Part shown: positions 22,596 through 33,474 of the stretch, piece by piece
How the letters are laid out: every line of letters begins with the position of its first letter
Position numbering within the stretch: position 1 is the stretch's first letter
Source of the DNA: Benincasa hispida
Taxonomy: Eukaryota; Streptophyta; Magnoliopsida; Cucurbitales; Cucurbitaceae
Reading direction: 5' to 3'
NCBI RefSeq assembly: GCF_009727055.1
Contig: NC_052350.1
Span: 27,869,564-27,933,563 of the forward strand
DNA length: 64,000 bases
The notes under the pieces: model-generated
Told to the model about the DNA's origin: nothing
Database searches by the model: none
The model's input: the letters and a program-made list of their open reading frames with translations, nothing else
Translations under genes and position numbers: made by a program

Positions 22596-23022
22596 GCTAA
22601 ACGATCGTTTAGCAAATACTACAAGATCGTGTACCTTTTACTAAGTGATGAAGACTAAGGTACGCGATCGCCTAGCACGCTCCGCATAACGCACACCTTA
22701 CGCGATCGTTTAAACGATTATGATGCAGCAAAACACCATTGCCTACACGATCGCTTAGCGAGCACCTTCATATCGTATATCGCGCGGTCGTGTAGTTAGC
22801 AAGCCTCATCGCTTAGTTACTACCTACACGATCGTGCGGTATACGATATGAAGGCGCTTGCTAAGTGATCGTGTAGGCATTGGTGTTTTGCCGCATCGTA
22901 ATCGTTTAGACGATCTCGTAAGGCGTGCATTCTGCGGAGCGCGCTAGGCGATTGCGTACCTCGGGCTTCATCACTTAGTAAAAGGTACACGATCGTGTAG
23001 TATTTGCTAACGATCATTTAGC
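22596..23022. repeat. Large palindrome (200-bp arms, 28-bp spacer)
   Basis: The left arm 22596-22795 pairs with the reverse complement of 22824-23022 at about 90% identity by eye. Landmarks pair in order: AGCAAATACTACA, GTACCTTTTACTAAGTGATGAAG, CAAAACACCA-TGCCTACACGATC, CCTTCATATCGTAT and CGTGTAG. The arms are rich in the palindromic octamer ACGATCGT. It lies in the copia leader. Confidence 0.9.
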
Positions 23023-23337
23023 TCTGGGAGTGTTGGTAAACGATAGAGCAAAACGTTTGTTCTTTTGTGTAGATGATCGCAGGGAGTTTGGTACATGATG
23101 GTTGGAGACGCGTTCTTCGCCGGATGGTTCAAGATCCGGTCGCCTATTTGAACCGGAGACTCCTTGGTTTTGTAATAGTTAGGTTAATTTTTGTGGATTT
23201 GAGGCAATTTCACCTGGTTCATCAATTTTTGTTTCTTATACATGTGATGTAGGTGTTTATATGGCAAAGTGTTTGACATATTAGTTTAGAAATCTACCTT
23301 AGGTTTGTGCAATTATTCATGCATAATGTATTTAAAG

Positions 23338-23645
23338 GTTATAATCTAGCATGAAGAAATTACATGAAAGCATGTGCATGCATCATGAAATATAAGAGTT
23401 ATATTTTGCATGCAGTGAGTATTGTCGTGCATCATCCTTTTACTATAAGTGTTATAGTCTAAGGGTGAATGAAAGCATGTTGTGCTTGTTTCATTGCTGT
23501 TTTGTATAAGCGTTATATAAAAGAAGTAGCAATGATGGACAATACATTGAGCATGATACTTAGGTTGTTTATAATCGTTATGAATGCCTTGCATGTGTTT
23601 GCTTAACATTGTGGTTTTGGTTGTTTCCGTTTATAAATGTTATAA
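23338..23645 (+). repeat. Array of six short palindromes at ~60-bp period (family C leader)
   Basis: TATAAGNGTTATA-type inverted repeats are centred near 23341, 23397, 23450, 23511, 23575 and 23637. The intervening sequence is variable but often carries GCATG. The same pattern is found in family A (47279-47595). Confidence 0.8.
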
Positions 23646-24855
23646 AGGAAATTAGAACTAAAATCGATAAGAAAGAGTTGCATGCGGACTTAGGGTGAAC
23701 TCAAGTTTTTTAAAAGGGTTTTAAAATTGGATTAAGATAGACCTAAGTTCAAATGGTTCTAAAGAGTTTAGTAACCTAGATTAATCTTTTAAAATCGGTT
23801 TAATAGGATTAAATTGGTTGGCATAAAAGATTAAATTTGTTTTAAATATATCTATAAAGGATCTTTTATCTAAGGCGGGTTTTGGCTAGGCTGGGGTTCT
23901 TAAGTTGACAAAAATGTAACACCCCTACCTGGGAACCTACCTGGAAAGGTGAATTAGATAGATTTTCAACAAGCATGCGACAATTTGGTCAAAGACTCCG
24001 TTAAAGAGTTTAATGGATGATGATCAAAAAGTTTTTTTTAACTATCCAAGGTAAAAGTCACTCTTGGGCAAACCTAAAAGTTACTTAGTTAAAATCCTTA
24101 GTCGTGTTTTTTATAAGTAAACTAAACCTTAGGTTAAAAAATACTCAGTGGGAGGAAGAGATGTGTCTGATATGTCTATGATTCCACTCACATTTCTCCC
24201 TATATGTTCACACTGTGAGATTCATGCTTGGCCTCGTGGTGCCCTGGGAGCATCCCCCTTCGGATGATATTTGCATGAGTCAATATCAAGGTGGACGGAA
24301 AGAGTGTTTATAGTAAGTGGTTGAAGGGTGTGTGTCAACACGTCCTATGGTTTCTATCATTGGTTCACACTGTGAGATCATTTTGTACTCCCTCGTGGCG
24401 CCCTGAGAGCGTCCCCCTTCGAATGGGTTTTGTGCAGTTGGTCAAGATCAAGGTGAACTCTAGAAATGGATAGGGTCGCTTTAGGTTTTGCCCCAATCGG
24501 ATTTTTTTCCTTCGGACTGGCTGCTTGGGGTGGATCTCTAGGGCCTAAAATGGAGGGTCACACTTACGGGAGATTGTTAAGTAAGTTAATGATCTCTTGG
24601 CTAACTCAATGATGGCTAGTCGTTATAGGAGCAAGAGTTGTTCTGGTATTAATGACTGATTGAGAACTTCTCAATTCAGAGGAGAGATAATTGACCTCCC
24701 TTCGGCGGCTTTTGTCCTAAACCTTTGAAGCGTCATTGCGAAACTAGATGTCACACGAGGTTCATATTAGTTTTGCTAAAACCTTATTGGATGTTGTTTT
24801 GTTTTACAATGGGTATTTCCTTAAAACCTAACGTAGGTCAATGTGTTTTTCTTTT

Positions 24856-25260
24856 CAGCAACTCGTTAGTATTTCTGTTTAGTGCTTTTAATATGACCAA
24901 CTACATATAGTGGAAAGAATCATGTAAAACATATTTTGTGGCAAACAACCTTGAATTTGTCATGGTTGAGGAGTGTCCTCAAGTCCCGACCCTTGATGCA
25001 CCGCGAAGTATTCGCAATGCATATGAGGTGTGAATGAAGGCTAATTCGTTGGCCCGACTTCACATTTTGGCTAACATACCTGATGTTTTAGCCAAAAGGG
25101 TTGAGAACATGGTCATTGCATGTGAGATTATGGACTCGATACAAGATTTGTTTGAACATCAGTTCTTACTTTTCGAGCATAAAGGGATAGATGAAAAAAC
25201 CAGTAGTGCCAATTGTTCTAACACTGATCCCACTACTCTCCAAAAGAGGAGGAAAGACAG
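24856..25260 (+). pseudogene. Copia gag fragment, family C
   Basis: F-N-M-T-N-Y-I, then after a stop W-K-E-S, F-V-A-N-N-L-E-F-V and S-I-R-N-A-Y-E-V, a second stop (25031-25033), and A-R-L-H-I-L-A-N-I-P-D-V-L-A-K-R with C-E-I-M-D-S-I-Q-D-L-F. This follows the UBN2-type gag of the family A and B copies. Comparison with them shows that the gag C-terminal half and the CCHC knuckle are deleted, the frame jumping from L-F-E-H-Q directly to the linker before protease. Confidence 0.75.
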
Positions 25261-26692
25261 TAAATCTGATTTATTGGTCTTGGAGACGTGTTTGGTAGAG
25301 AATGATGATTCTGTCTGGATCCTAGATTCAGGTGCTACCCGCCATGTCAGTTCCTCTTACTAAGGATTAAGTTCCTGGCAAACGTTGCCACAGGGAGAGA
25401 TAACTCTACAAGTCGGTACTGGTGAGGTTGTTTCAGTTATTACTATAGGTAGGCTGAAGTTATTTGTTGACAAGAAACGCTATCTATTACTGGATAATGT
25501 TTTCGTAGTTCCTCATATTAAGAGGAACTTGATCTCGATTTCTGGTCTCATTGAACAAGGGTATACCGTCTTCTTTTCTGAGAATAAAGTGTTTATTTTC
25601 AAGAATGGAATGAAGAATGGTTATGGTTCAATGGAAAGTAACTTATATGTACTAAGGCCGTTAATCCTAAAAGCCTTGTTTAACACTAAAATGTTCATTA
25701 CAGCAACAATAGCTAAAAGACCAAAGGTTTCTCCTAAGGAAAACGCCCATCTTTGGCATCTAAGGTTAGGTCACATCAACCTCAATAGGATTGAGAAGTT
25801 GGTGAAAAGTGGACTTCTAAAGATTTTAGAAGAACATTCCTTGCCGGTATGTGAATCATGCCTCGAAGACAAGATGACCAAACGACCTTTTACTGGAAAA
25901 GGTTACAGAGCCAAGGAAGCCTTGGAGCTTGTACATTTAAACCTTTATGGTTCGATGAATGTTAGAGCTCGGGGTGGGTATGAGTATTTTATCTCTTTCA
26001 TAGATGATTATTCAAGATTCGGGTATCTCTACCTAATGCAACGTAAGTCTGAAGGCTTTGACAAGTTCAAGGAGTACAAGGCTGAAGTTGAAAACTTGTT
26101 AGGTAAGAAGATAAAAACACTACAATCTGATCGTGGTGGATAGTATATGGACCTCAATTCCAGAACGATATGATAGAACATGGAATTGCGTCCCAACTCT
26201 CGGCCCCTGGTACACCTCAGCAGAATGGTGTATCAGAAAGGAGAAATAAAACCTTGTTGGACATGGTTTGGTCTATGATGAGTTATGCTCATCTGTCAGA
26301 CTCATTTTGGGATTTTGTAGTGCAGACTGCATGCTATATTCTGAACAACGTTCCCTCGAAAAGTCTTTCTGAAACACCTTTTGAGTTGTGAAGAGGTCAT
26401 AAAGGTAGTTTACGCCATCTCAGGATTTGGGACTATCCGGCATATGTGCTAGTGACTAACCCAAAGAAGTTGGAACCGCGTTCGAAGGCTTGCCTTTTTT
26501 TTGGCTACCCCAAGGAAACAAGAGGTGGATACTTCTATGATCCGAGTGAGAACAAAGTGTTTGTTTCTACAAATGCTATCTTCTTCGAAGAAGACCACAT
26601 GAGGGATCATAATCCACAAAGTAAGCTCGTTTTACGTGAGATTTCTAGTGAGACTGAGACTGCTGAGGATTCAACAAGAGTTGTTGAATAGG
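25250..26692 (+). pseudogene. Copia protease and integrase, family C
   Basis: Protease shows W-I-L-D-S-G-A-T with the catalytic D-S-G (about 25318-25338). The GAG-pre-integrase zinc region has L-W-H-L-R-L-G-H and C-E-S-C (25750-25865). The integrase core has F-I-D-D-Y-S-R-F (about 26000) and T-P-Q-Q-N-G-V-S-E-R-R-N-K (26210-26250). The K-L-E-P-R-S-K-A-C-L-F-F-G-Y-P tail follows (26460-26510). In-frame stops at 25361, 26141, 26389 and 26689 break it. Confidence 0.88.
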
Positions 26693-26779
26693 CCGATAGA
26701 TCAACAAGAGTTGTTTAGGTCGGAACATCTAGTCAACTAGCTTAAGAGTTGAGACTGTCTCGACGTAGTGGGAGGGTTA

Positions 26780-28440
26780 TAAACCCACAAGATCGCTACA
26801 TGGGTTTGACTGAAGCCCAAAACAAAACATCATTTCGAATGATGGGATCAAGGATCCTTTGTCTTTTAAGAAAGCAATGGAGGATGTTGACAAAGATGAA
26901 TGAGTTAAAGCCATGAACCAGGAAATGGAGTCTATGTACTTCAATAACATCTGAGAGCTTGTTGATCCATCTGATGGGGTAAGACCTATTGGGTGTAAGT
27001 GGATCTATAAACAAAAGAGAGGTGTAGATGGAGAGGTGCAAACTTTTAAGGCTAGACTCATGGCAAAGGGTTATACCCAGGTCGGGGGAGTTGACTATGT
27101 GAAAACTTTCTCACCTGTTGTCATGCTTAAGTCTATCCGGATTCTCCTGTCCATAGCCACATTTTGTGATTATGAAATATGGAAAATGGACGTCAAGACT
27201 GCCTTTCTTAATGGTAATCTTGAGGAGACCATCTATATGACTCAACCAGAGGGGTTCATAGTTCCAAATCAAGAGCAAAAAGTTTACAAGCTTAATACGT
27301 CCATTTATGAGCTGAAACAAACATCTAGAACATTGAACATCAGATTTGACACTATGGTCAAGTCTTTTGGCTTTGATCAGAACGTTGATGAGCCTTGTGT
27401 CTACAAGAAGATCATCAACAACTCAGTAGCTTTCCTAGTACTGTATGTGGATGATATCCTACTCATTGGGAATGATGTAGGGTATCTGACTGACATTAAG
27501 AAATGGCTAGCTGCCCAGTTCCAAATGAAAGATTTGAGTGAGGCACAGTATGTTCTAGGAATCTAGATCATTCGGGATCGTAAGAACAAATGGTTAGCCC
27601 TGTCTCAAGCATCGTACATCGATCAAATGTTGATCAGGTACAAGATGCAAGATTCCAAGAGGCGTTTATTACCTTTCAGGCATGGAATCATTTTGTCTAA
27701 GGATCAATGTCCTAAGACACCTCAAGAGGTTGAGAAGATGAGGCGGATTCCCTATGCTTCAGCTGTAGGAAGCTTAATGTATGCAATGTTTTGTACCATA
27801 CTCGACATTTGCTATACAGTAGGGATTGTCAGTCAGTATTAGCCCTTTCAGGATTTGATCATTGGACGACGGTCAAGACAATCCTCAAGTATCTTTGGAG
27901 AATGAGGGACTACATGCTCGTGTATGGAGATAAGGATCTGAACTTTACAGGATACACGGATTCTGACTTTCAGGCCAATAAAGATTCTCGCAAATTGACA
28001 TTGGGGTCATTTTCACTCTGAATGAAGGGGCTGTAATATGGAGAAGCATCAAGCAAGAATGCATCGCGGACTCCACTATGGAAGCCGAATATGTAGCGAC
28101 TTGTAAAGTAGCTAAAAAGGCTGTTTGGCTAAGAAAATTCCTTTTAGATTTGGAAGTTGTTCCAAATATGGATTTTCCTATCACTCTGTATTGTGATAAT
28201 AGCGGGGCTGTGGCAAATATGAAGAAGCCTCAGAGTCATCGTCGGGGTAAGCATATAGAGCAAAAATACCACTTGATCAGGGAGATTGTGCATCACGGTG
28301 ATGTGATAGTCAAGAAGATCGCGTCGGAGCACAACGTTACTGATTTCTTTACAAAGGCCCTCACGGCTAAAGTGTTCGAGGGTCACCTGGAGAGTCTGGG
28401 TTTAAAGTGGGAGATGATATTGGGGTATGCCCTAATTTAT
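26780..28440 (+). pseudogene. Copia reverse transcriptase and RNase H, family C
   Basis: RT: C-K-W-I-Y-K (about 26993), F-K-A-R-L-M-A-K-G-Y-T-Q (27041-27080), M-D-V-K-T-A-F-L-N-G (27190), Y-V-D-D-I-L-L-I-G-N-D active site (about 27441-27475), Q-F-Q-M-K-D-L. RNase H: D-S-D-F-Q-A (27960), M-E-A-E-Y-V-A (28078), Y-C-D-N-S-G-A-V (28190) and F-T-K-A-L (28345). Stops at 26953, 27564, 27840 and 28019. After K-V-F-E-G-H-L (about 28385) the reading runs into the duplicated/adapter segment and is artificial. Confidence 0.88.
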
Positions 28441-28671
28441 TGTATATTGTATTGTACATTAGTCTCCCAAGGCATTAGGACCTGTCTCTTATACACATCT
28501 AGATGTGTATAAGAGACAGGGCTCTCACGGCTAAAGTGTTCGAGGGTCACCTGGAGAGTCTGGGTCTACGGGACATGCAGCACCTTGTCTAGGGAAAGTG
28601 GGAGATGATATTGGGGTATGCCCTAATTTATTGTATATTGTATTGTACATTAGTCTCCCAAGGCATTAGGA
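28360..28671. repeat. Duplicated segment either side of the adapter
   Basis: 28361-28481 and 28523-28671 carry the same copia 3' sequence (CTCACGGCTAAAGTGTTCGA ... CTCCCAAGGCATTAGGAC). The left copy lacks 31 bp (CTACGGGACATGCAGCACC and neighbours) present in the right copy and in family B. The duplication is best read as a chimeric mate-pair join, not a biological repeat. Confidence 0.9.
28482..28519. other. Nextera mate-pair junction adapter (assembly artefact)
   Basis: 28482-28500 is CTGTCTCTTATACACATCT and 28501-28519 is its exact reverse complement AGATGTGTATAAGAGACAG. These are the 19-bp Tn5 mosaic end in back-to-back form, which is the circularisation junction of Nextera mate-pair libraries. 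A native transposon would not show two abutting perfect mosaic ends with no element between them. Confidence 0.97.
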
Positions 28672-28683
28672 CAAGTGGGAGAT

Positions 28684-30203
28684 TGTTGGGATTGGTGTCC
28701 TAATTCTCCCAGAGTCTCGTTGTTTGTAAGGATACACGTTTTTTTGAATAAAATAACTGTTATTTCATTCTAGCATTTACTCATATGCAGTAAACAAAGC
28801 TCCATGGTTACCTTATGTGAACTTCAGCATGTATATGTAATAAACAAGTGGATCATGACTTAAGTGATAACCTAAATAGGTCTGTAGTATAAGGATTAAG
28901 GTGGGATACCTGATCCTGGTGACACTACGGATACGACCCGCTTTGTAGAGGTTTTGCAAGTGTTATAAACTACTACAGATGGTAGATCCTGACTATTCAT
29001 GTGGAGACATGCGAGCGGGGGTGTCCTATACAAAGAATTTGTATAAGACCAGACCACGAGATGACTAGACTCTATATATAACGCTGTTGATACTAGAGAC
29101 TTACATCTCACCTAAACGACCATAGGTGACACGACCTCAATCCTGAGTGTTTTAGGAACTCTTGCCTTTGAGGGTGATCCTTTGATTAGTATTGGTGAGA
29201 GTGGCTAGATTTCCAAATCAACATGCCTACCTTTTTGGGGACTTGTCTGATCTGGGAGCTGGGAACTCAATACACAAGATGAAATTCACTCCTTTCCCGA
29301 AGCAGGGATAAGTAGAGAGATTGCTCCCTTAAGGGCTGATTCTGGGGCTTGAACATAGTGGCCACAACTTCTCTTTGGAAGAGAGGACTCAGTCATAGTA
29401 GGACTATGACTTATGTTCATTAGAGGGATCAGTGGTACTTAAGGAGTTAGATGTAACTACAGGGGCATAATGGTTATTGGACGAGCTGTACTTACAACCG
29501 ATCTGTGAAGGGTTGTCGCACTGTTGATTGGTTAAGATGGACACATAAAATATCTATGGTAAGGAGAGTTCAGCTGTCGGTTTTTAGTGGAGTGTCTGGT
29601 AGTTAACAGATGGTGGATCCCGTGACTAAAGAGTTTAGTAAGTTATTCACGTACCATTGGAGCTTCGAGCTACAGGTTTATAAGGTCCCCTTGGTAGCTT
29701 AATGGATTCAGTTGAGGATCAGTTTTTGGTGTTGATTTGAAATGTTCAATTGACAAGAGGTAATTCGATTATATATGATATGATCGGTATGATGTATGAT
29801 ATACATCTAGTGGAGGATTAATGTAAATGAAATTTACATTAAGTGCCATGGAATAGAAAAAGAGATATGGTTTGTATGTTTCATGACATGAAATATTAAA
29901 ATTGTAGGTTATAAATATAGTATGGTAAGTTAGTTATCATTTATATTTATAATAATATTAATTATTGGATAATTATCTCTTTTTCTCTAATAACCAATTG
30001 AATGGGAGGTTATTGGTGGTTTCATGGTAACCGTGAGATAAAAGGAAAAATGTTTTCCTAATTTTAGTAAGTTTGGCAAAATTGTGTTTTTTGAGATCTC
30101 CTCTCTCCGAAAAATTCTCATGGAAGTTTTCAAGTAAATGGGATTTACTAAGCATTAGCTTGGAGTAAGGTAAACGATCGTGGAGTGTTAATAGGTGACA
30201 GGT
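28684..30203 (+). repeat. 3' LTR of family C copia, right-truncated
   Basis: Begins TGTTGGGATTGGTGTCCTAA right after the polypurine tract. It then follows the family A/B LTR plan (GTGGATCATGACTTAAGTGA, CATGTGGAGACATGCGAGCG, GGAGTTAGATGTAACTACA). It ends abruptly near GTAAACGATCGTGG at a gypsy LTR edge, so its 3' end is lost. Confidence 0.85.
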
Positions 30204-31443
30204 TGTCAAACCCCGCCCCGAGCCCGCACTCCTGAGCCCGAGGAGAGGCATGATAATAACTAATGCTACTTTGGTTAACCTACTAGTTTCTTTTAATAAC
30301 CTTACTTATAACAACTACTTTGGTTAACCTACTAGTTTCTTTTAATAACCTTACTTATAACAACAGTGGAAAATATTACATGGTTTAATTAGAAACTAGC
30401 TTACAAATTCAAGTTACATTTACATGAAAGACACTATCCTGACTACTAATCTCGTTTAATACTATTTCTAGACTTGTGGCAGACCTTGACCAACACCACA
30501 ACCTGGACTTGTCAGCTACCTGCAAGAGAAACATAGAGAAAAACCATGAGCTTTACAAAGCTCAGTGAGTGGTAATACAAATACAAGTCTTTTACAAGCA
30601 TTATCACGAGGTTCCTATGCAAACCTCCACCATACCATGAAGTTTTTCACAAACCTACCTACACACACGATAGATAGTTAATATTCATATCTAACAATAT
30701 CAACCTATATGCACATAGTTCTCCCTTTCATGGGCTCAGAAGCTAGGCCTGTCGGCCCTCTGACCATCCCATTCAAGGTTTTCTGTCCCACAGGCTCAGA
30801 AACTAGACTCCTTGGTCCCCTGACCATCCTGTAAGGATTGATTTTGGACTCAGGCTCTAGGTCCATAGACCTCCTAACCATCCCAATGTCATACTCATCT
30901 TATAATATAAATTACAACATATCAATTCCAAAATATGCTTAAAAGAGTAAAAGAAATAACCACTCACAGTGATCTGTTGAGATCTTTCTTCCCAATTCAC
31001 CCGGTTTCCCTTATTCCTCCGTTGGACCCTATTTCAGGTTTAACTTTAAGCTTAGATTACTCACTCTTTCGAGCCTTATCTCAAGACATTCCATTCTTCA
31101 AAAATTTGTGAAAATGTCTTAACTATAATTCCTTAATGTTTCGCCTTGAAATTCCTCGGTGAAAGTTCAGAGTCTCAAGTTTATTCCTTTTGGCCCGACT
31201 GTCTCCTCACTGGTGAGCACCTCTCGATTTTCCTTGAATTTGACAGCCTTAGAGTTAGAATTGCATTAAAGTAGCCCTCACACCGAAACTACATTTAATT
31301 TATAAACTTTTGGTCAAAAAATCATCTGATTTGCACAAGCAGTTTGGAAAAGCTTATTGTTTGAAGTTAGCCTATGCGTCTGTCCGTACAACCATGTACC
31401 CTTTGGCACCTTTGCTTGTACCTCCGCCCAAACACTGTCTGCC
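30204..31443 (-). repeat. Gypsy-type LTR fragment in reverse orientation
   Basis: Begins TGTCAAACCCCGCCCCGAG, the reverse complement of a gypsy LTR end. It also contains AACCATGAGCTTTACAAAGC followed by TCAGTGAGTGG (about 30542-30573), a motif I associate with plant Tekay/Del-type LTRs read in reverse. No internal coding region is attached. The right end meets the Athila-like element at 31444 and the true right end was not found. Confidence 0.5.
30266..30363. repeat. 49-bp perfect tandem duplication
   Basis: The block starting CTACTTTGGTTAACCTACTA at 30266-30314 is repeated at 30315-30363 with no mismatch seen. Confidence 0.9.
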
Positions 31444-33064
31444 TGATGCGTTATTTTAATGAATGAAAATATGGATGAAATGCGTTGGTGGAATTACGTT
31501 GTGCACTCAAGTTTCCCCAGCGGAATCCAAGTGTAAATTCCTCTGAGTTTCCTGGTAAGTCTAGGGTCAATCACAGGGACTTGTGAAAATAGTTTGCGTT
31601 GATAATTTTCTTATGAAAACTTTGTGGTAACTGGTAAATAAATAAGGTGGTTGGTTTGTTGTTGCGTTAATGAAAATAATAATAAATGTGGCAGAGTTCG
31701 AAAAAAGTTGGCAACGGGAAATACGATGAATATGCGGTAAACAGGTTGAGAAGGGTTTCGGCTAACACTCCCTAGGTTACGTTCTTGCCTTGCGATCATG
31801 CAACATGCATACAATAGTAAACCACCTCTCGGCGTGAATGCCATGGCTTTTAAGGCTAGAACACATGTGATAAATATGCAATAAGTCTACAGGGTTTACA
31901 CATAAACCTTTATTCCTATTTATGCGATGACAACATGACATTCATACAAATATGCGACCGCATAACATCATTCCTATTCTTAGGATGCATGTGATGAGAG
32001 TTGACAAATATAGCTTATCTCTAAGTCCCTATTTCTTGTTTATGTAGGCCTAATCTTGCTTTTTCAAGTCAGATTCTAACCTAGCTCTCTCGAGACATTA
32101 GGTTCTTTCTTTAGATTCTCTCTTGAGTAACTCTAAAGGGATGTTTCGCACAACATAAAACAAGACAATCGCTAGCAATGAACTTCCTAGATCATGTTAG
32201 CTTAGTTCTTCTTAACCCATTCAACTAGTTTAGCTACTCATGCGTATTAAGAGAGTGAGCAGATGTAGAATTATAACTTCCATTGAATAGATAAAAGATG
32301 AAGTATAGAATAACAATGCAAGTATAGCAAAGAGCCTGGGGCAATTTCTTGCCACCAGGTGTTACACTGTTATACTCATGCTCTAAAGATATTCTCGCTT
32401 TCGCGAGAGTCAACCTGCTCTCTGCTCTTACACCCTAAGGTTCTCTCTCAAGCTGCCTTGGACGATCTCCAGCATCACCACTCTTCTCTAGCTCCACCGT
32501 GAAATGGAAAAGAAAACTATGAACAGAGGTGTGAACTTATAAAGTGATGAATTAATCAACTGCTTAACCCCTTCTCTGAAGAATGCACTTAGTATTTATA
32601 GGGCATCAAAAGATGGGACAACTTTAATTCCTGATTGATGCGTCAGATAATTGTAACTGATAAAGCTGAATGTACTCTGTGATCGTTATCGGCTATCAAC
32701 TTAATTTGGATTCGACTGCTGTCAGCTTTCTGTCCCATCGATCTTAATTGTCCTTTCGTTCGGATGCGTCCACCATCTTGCGGCGATTCTTCTTAGGTGA
32801 ATATTTGTGAGCGTGATCAACACAAAGTCTTGCGGTGAAGTTGCGCTTGACCGATGAATTCCTATGATCACAATCTCTGTAATGCGTTAATGCATATTCT
32901 GCACAAAAAAATAGAAAAATCAACAGTTCCAATGCGCTGACGCACGCAACCGCAATATTATAGATTTTATGCTTCATGGACGCAATTTATCAGTTTTCAT
33001 CAACGCAATCCAACATATTTTAATAACTTAGCACTATGATAACGTGCATTTCTGCCCGTTATCA
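31444..33064 (-). repeat. 3' LTR of the Athila-like element (complete)
   Basis: Read in reverse it starts TGATAACG and ends CGCATCA, 1621 bp. It aligns along 31444-32513 with the 5' LTR at 36002-37054. A TATA box (CTATAAATACTAAG in reverse, about 32590-32603) sits in the part missing from the 5' copy. The first 28 bases form an inverted repeat TGATAACG...CGTTATCA. Confidence 0.88.
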
Positions 33065-33075
33065 CACCCCTAAAT

Positions 33076-33400
33076 TTAAACAATACAGATGTGGCAGCAT
33101 TCAGTTTGCGGTAGTCCATATCCAGTGATGGTCCTCTGCGGTATTAATTCATTGTTCTCATTGGGGACTACTGTCATTCCGCCCTTCTTCGACACACATT
33201 GCATGGGGCTGACCCACGTGCTATCGGCAATGGGATAGATAATGCCCGCATCCAGCCATTTGATAATCTCCTTTTTGACGACCTTTTTCATCGCAGGGTT
33301 AAGTCTGCGTTGATTTTCAATGGTTGCCTTATGGTTGTCTTCGAGACAAATGTGGTGCATGCAGTATGCGGGGCTAATTGGTAGGGTTGTCAAAAAGGGA
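33076..33400 (-). pseudogene. Gypsy RT, N-terminal piece only
   Basis: Reverse-strand frame with Q-R-R-L-N-P-A-M-K-K-V-V-K-K-E, L-D-A-G-I-I-Y-P-I-A-D-S and W-V-S-P-M-Q-C-V-S-K-K-G-G-M-T-V-V, a typical Athila-lineage RT start. The catalytic YxDD region is absent because the element is deleted after the T-I-T-G block and goes straight to the polypurine tract. Confidence 0.85.
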
Positions 33401-33474
33401 ATGCATTGATAACCAGCAGCTTCTCATTCTGCCCCAGAAATACGTACTTCAGATGTATTGGTAGGGTTTTTAAT

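Larger units (their letters stand above)
22493..24855 (+). other. Copia family C untranslated leader
   Basis: No coding potential above noise over 2.3 kb. It contains the large palindrome, an array of short TATAA..TTATA palindromes at about 60-bp spacing (23338-23645), and two copies of a CCTCG..GCCCTGAGAGC..CCCCCTTCG hairpin motif (24230-24268, 24390-24426). The leader ends in TTTTCAGCAAC just before gag. Families A and B have leaders of the same plan. Confidence 0.7.
22426..30203 (+). mobile_element. Copia element, family C, damaged
   Basis: A short 5' LTR stub (22426-22490) shares TGT..TGTCYTAATTCTCCCAGAG with the 3' LTR at 28684. A long leader (about 2.3 kb), a partial gag, pol pseudogene blocks (25250-28430), a polypurine tract (AAGTGGGAGAT, 28673-28683) and a 3' LTR follow. 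Most of the 5' LTR and the primer-binding site are missing: the stub runs straight into sequence that lies downstream of the primer site in families A and B. The 3' LTR is cut at 30203 by a gypsy LTR. The segment 28360-28519 is an assembly artefact. Confidence 0.8.

Noticed and set aside
23338..23645. CRISPR-like or satellite array at 60-bp period
   Set aside because: Only the short palindromes recur; the sequence between them is neither constant (satellite) nor spacer-like, and the context is a retroelement leader.
28482..28519. Real Tn5-type transposon ends
   Set aside because: Two mosaic ends abut with no element between them, the engineered 19-bp mosaic end is perfect, and the flanks are a duplicated copia segment; adapter contamination explains all of it.
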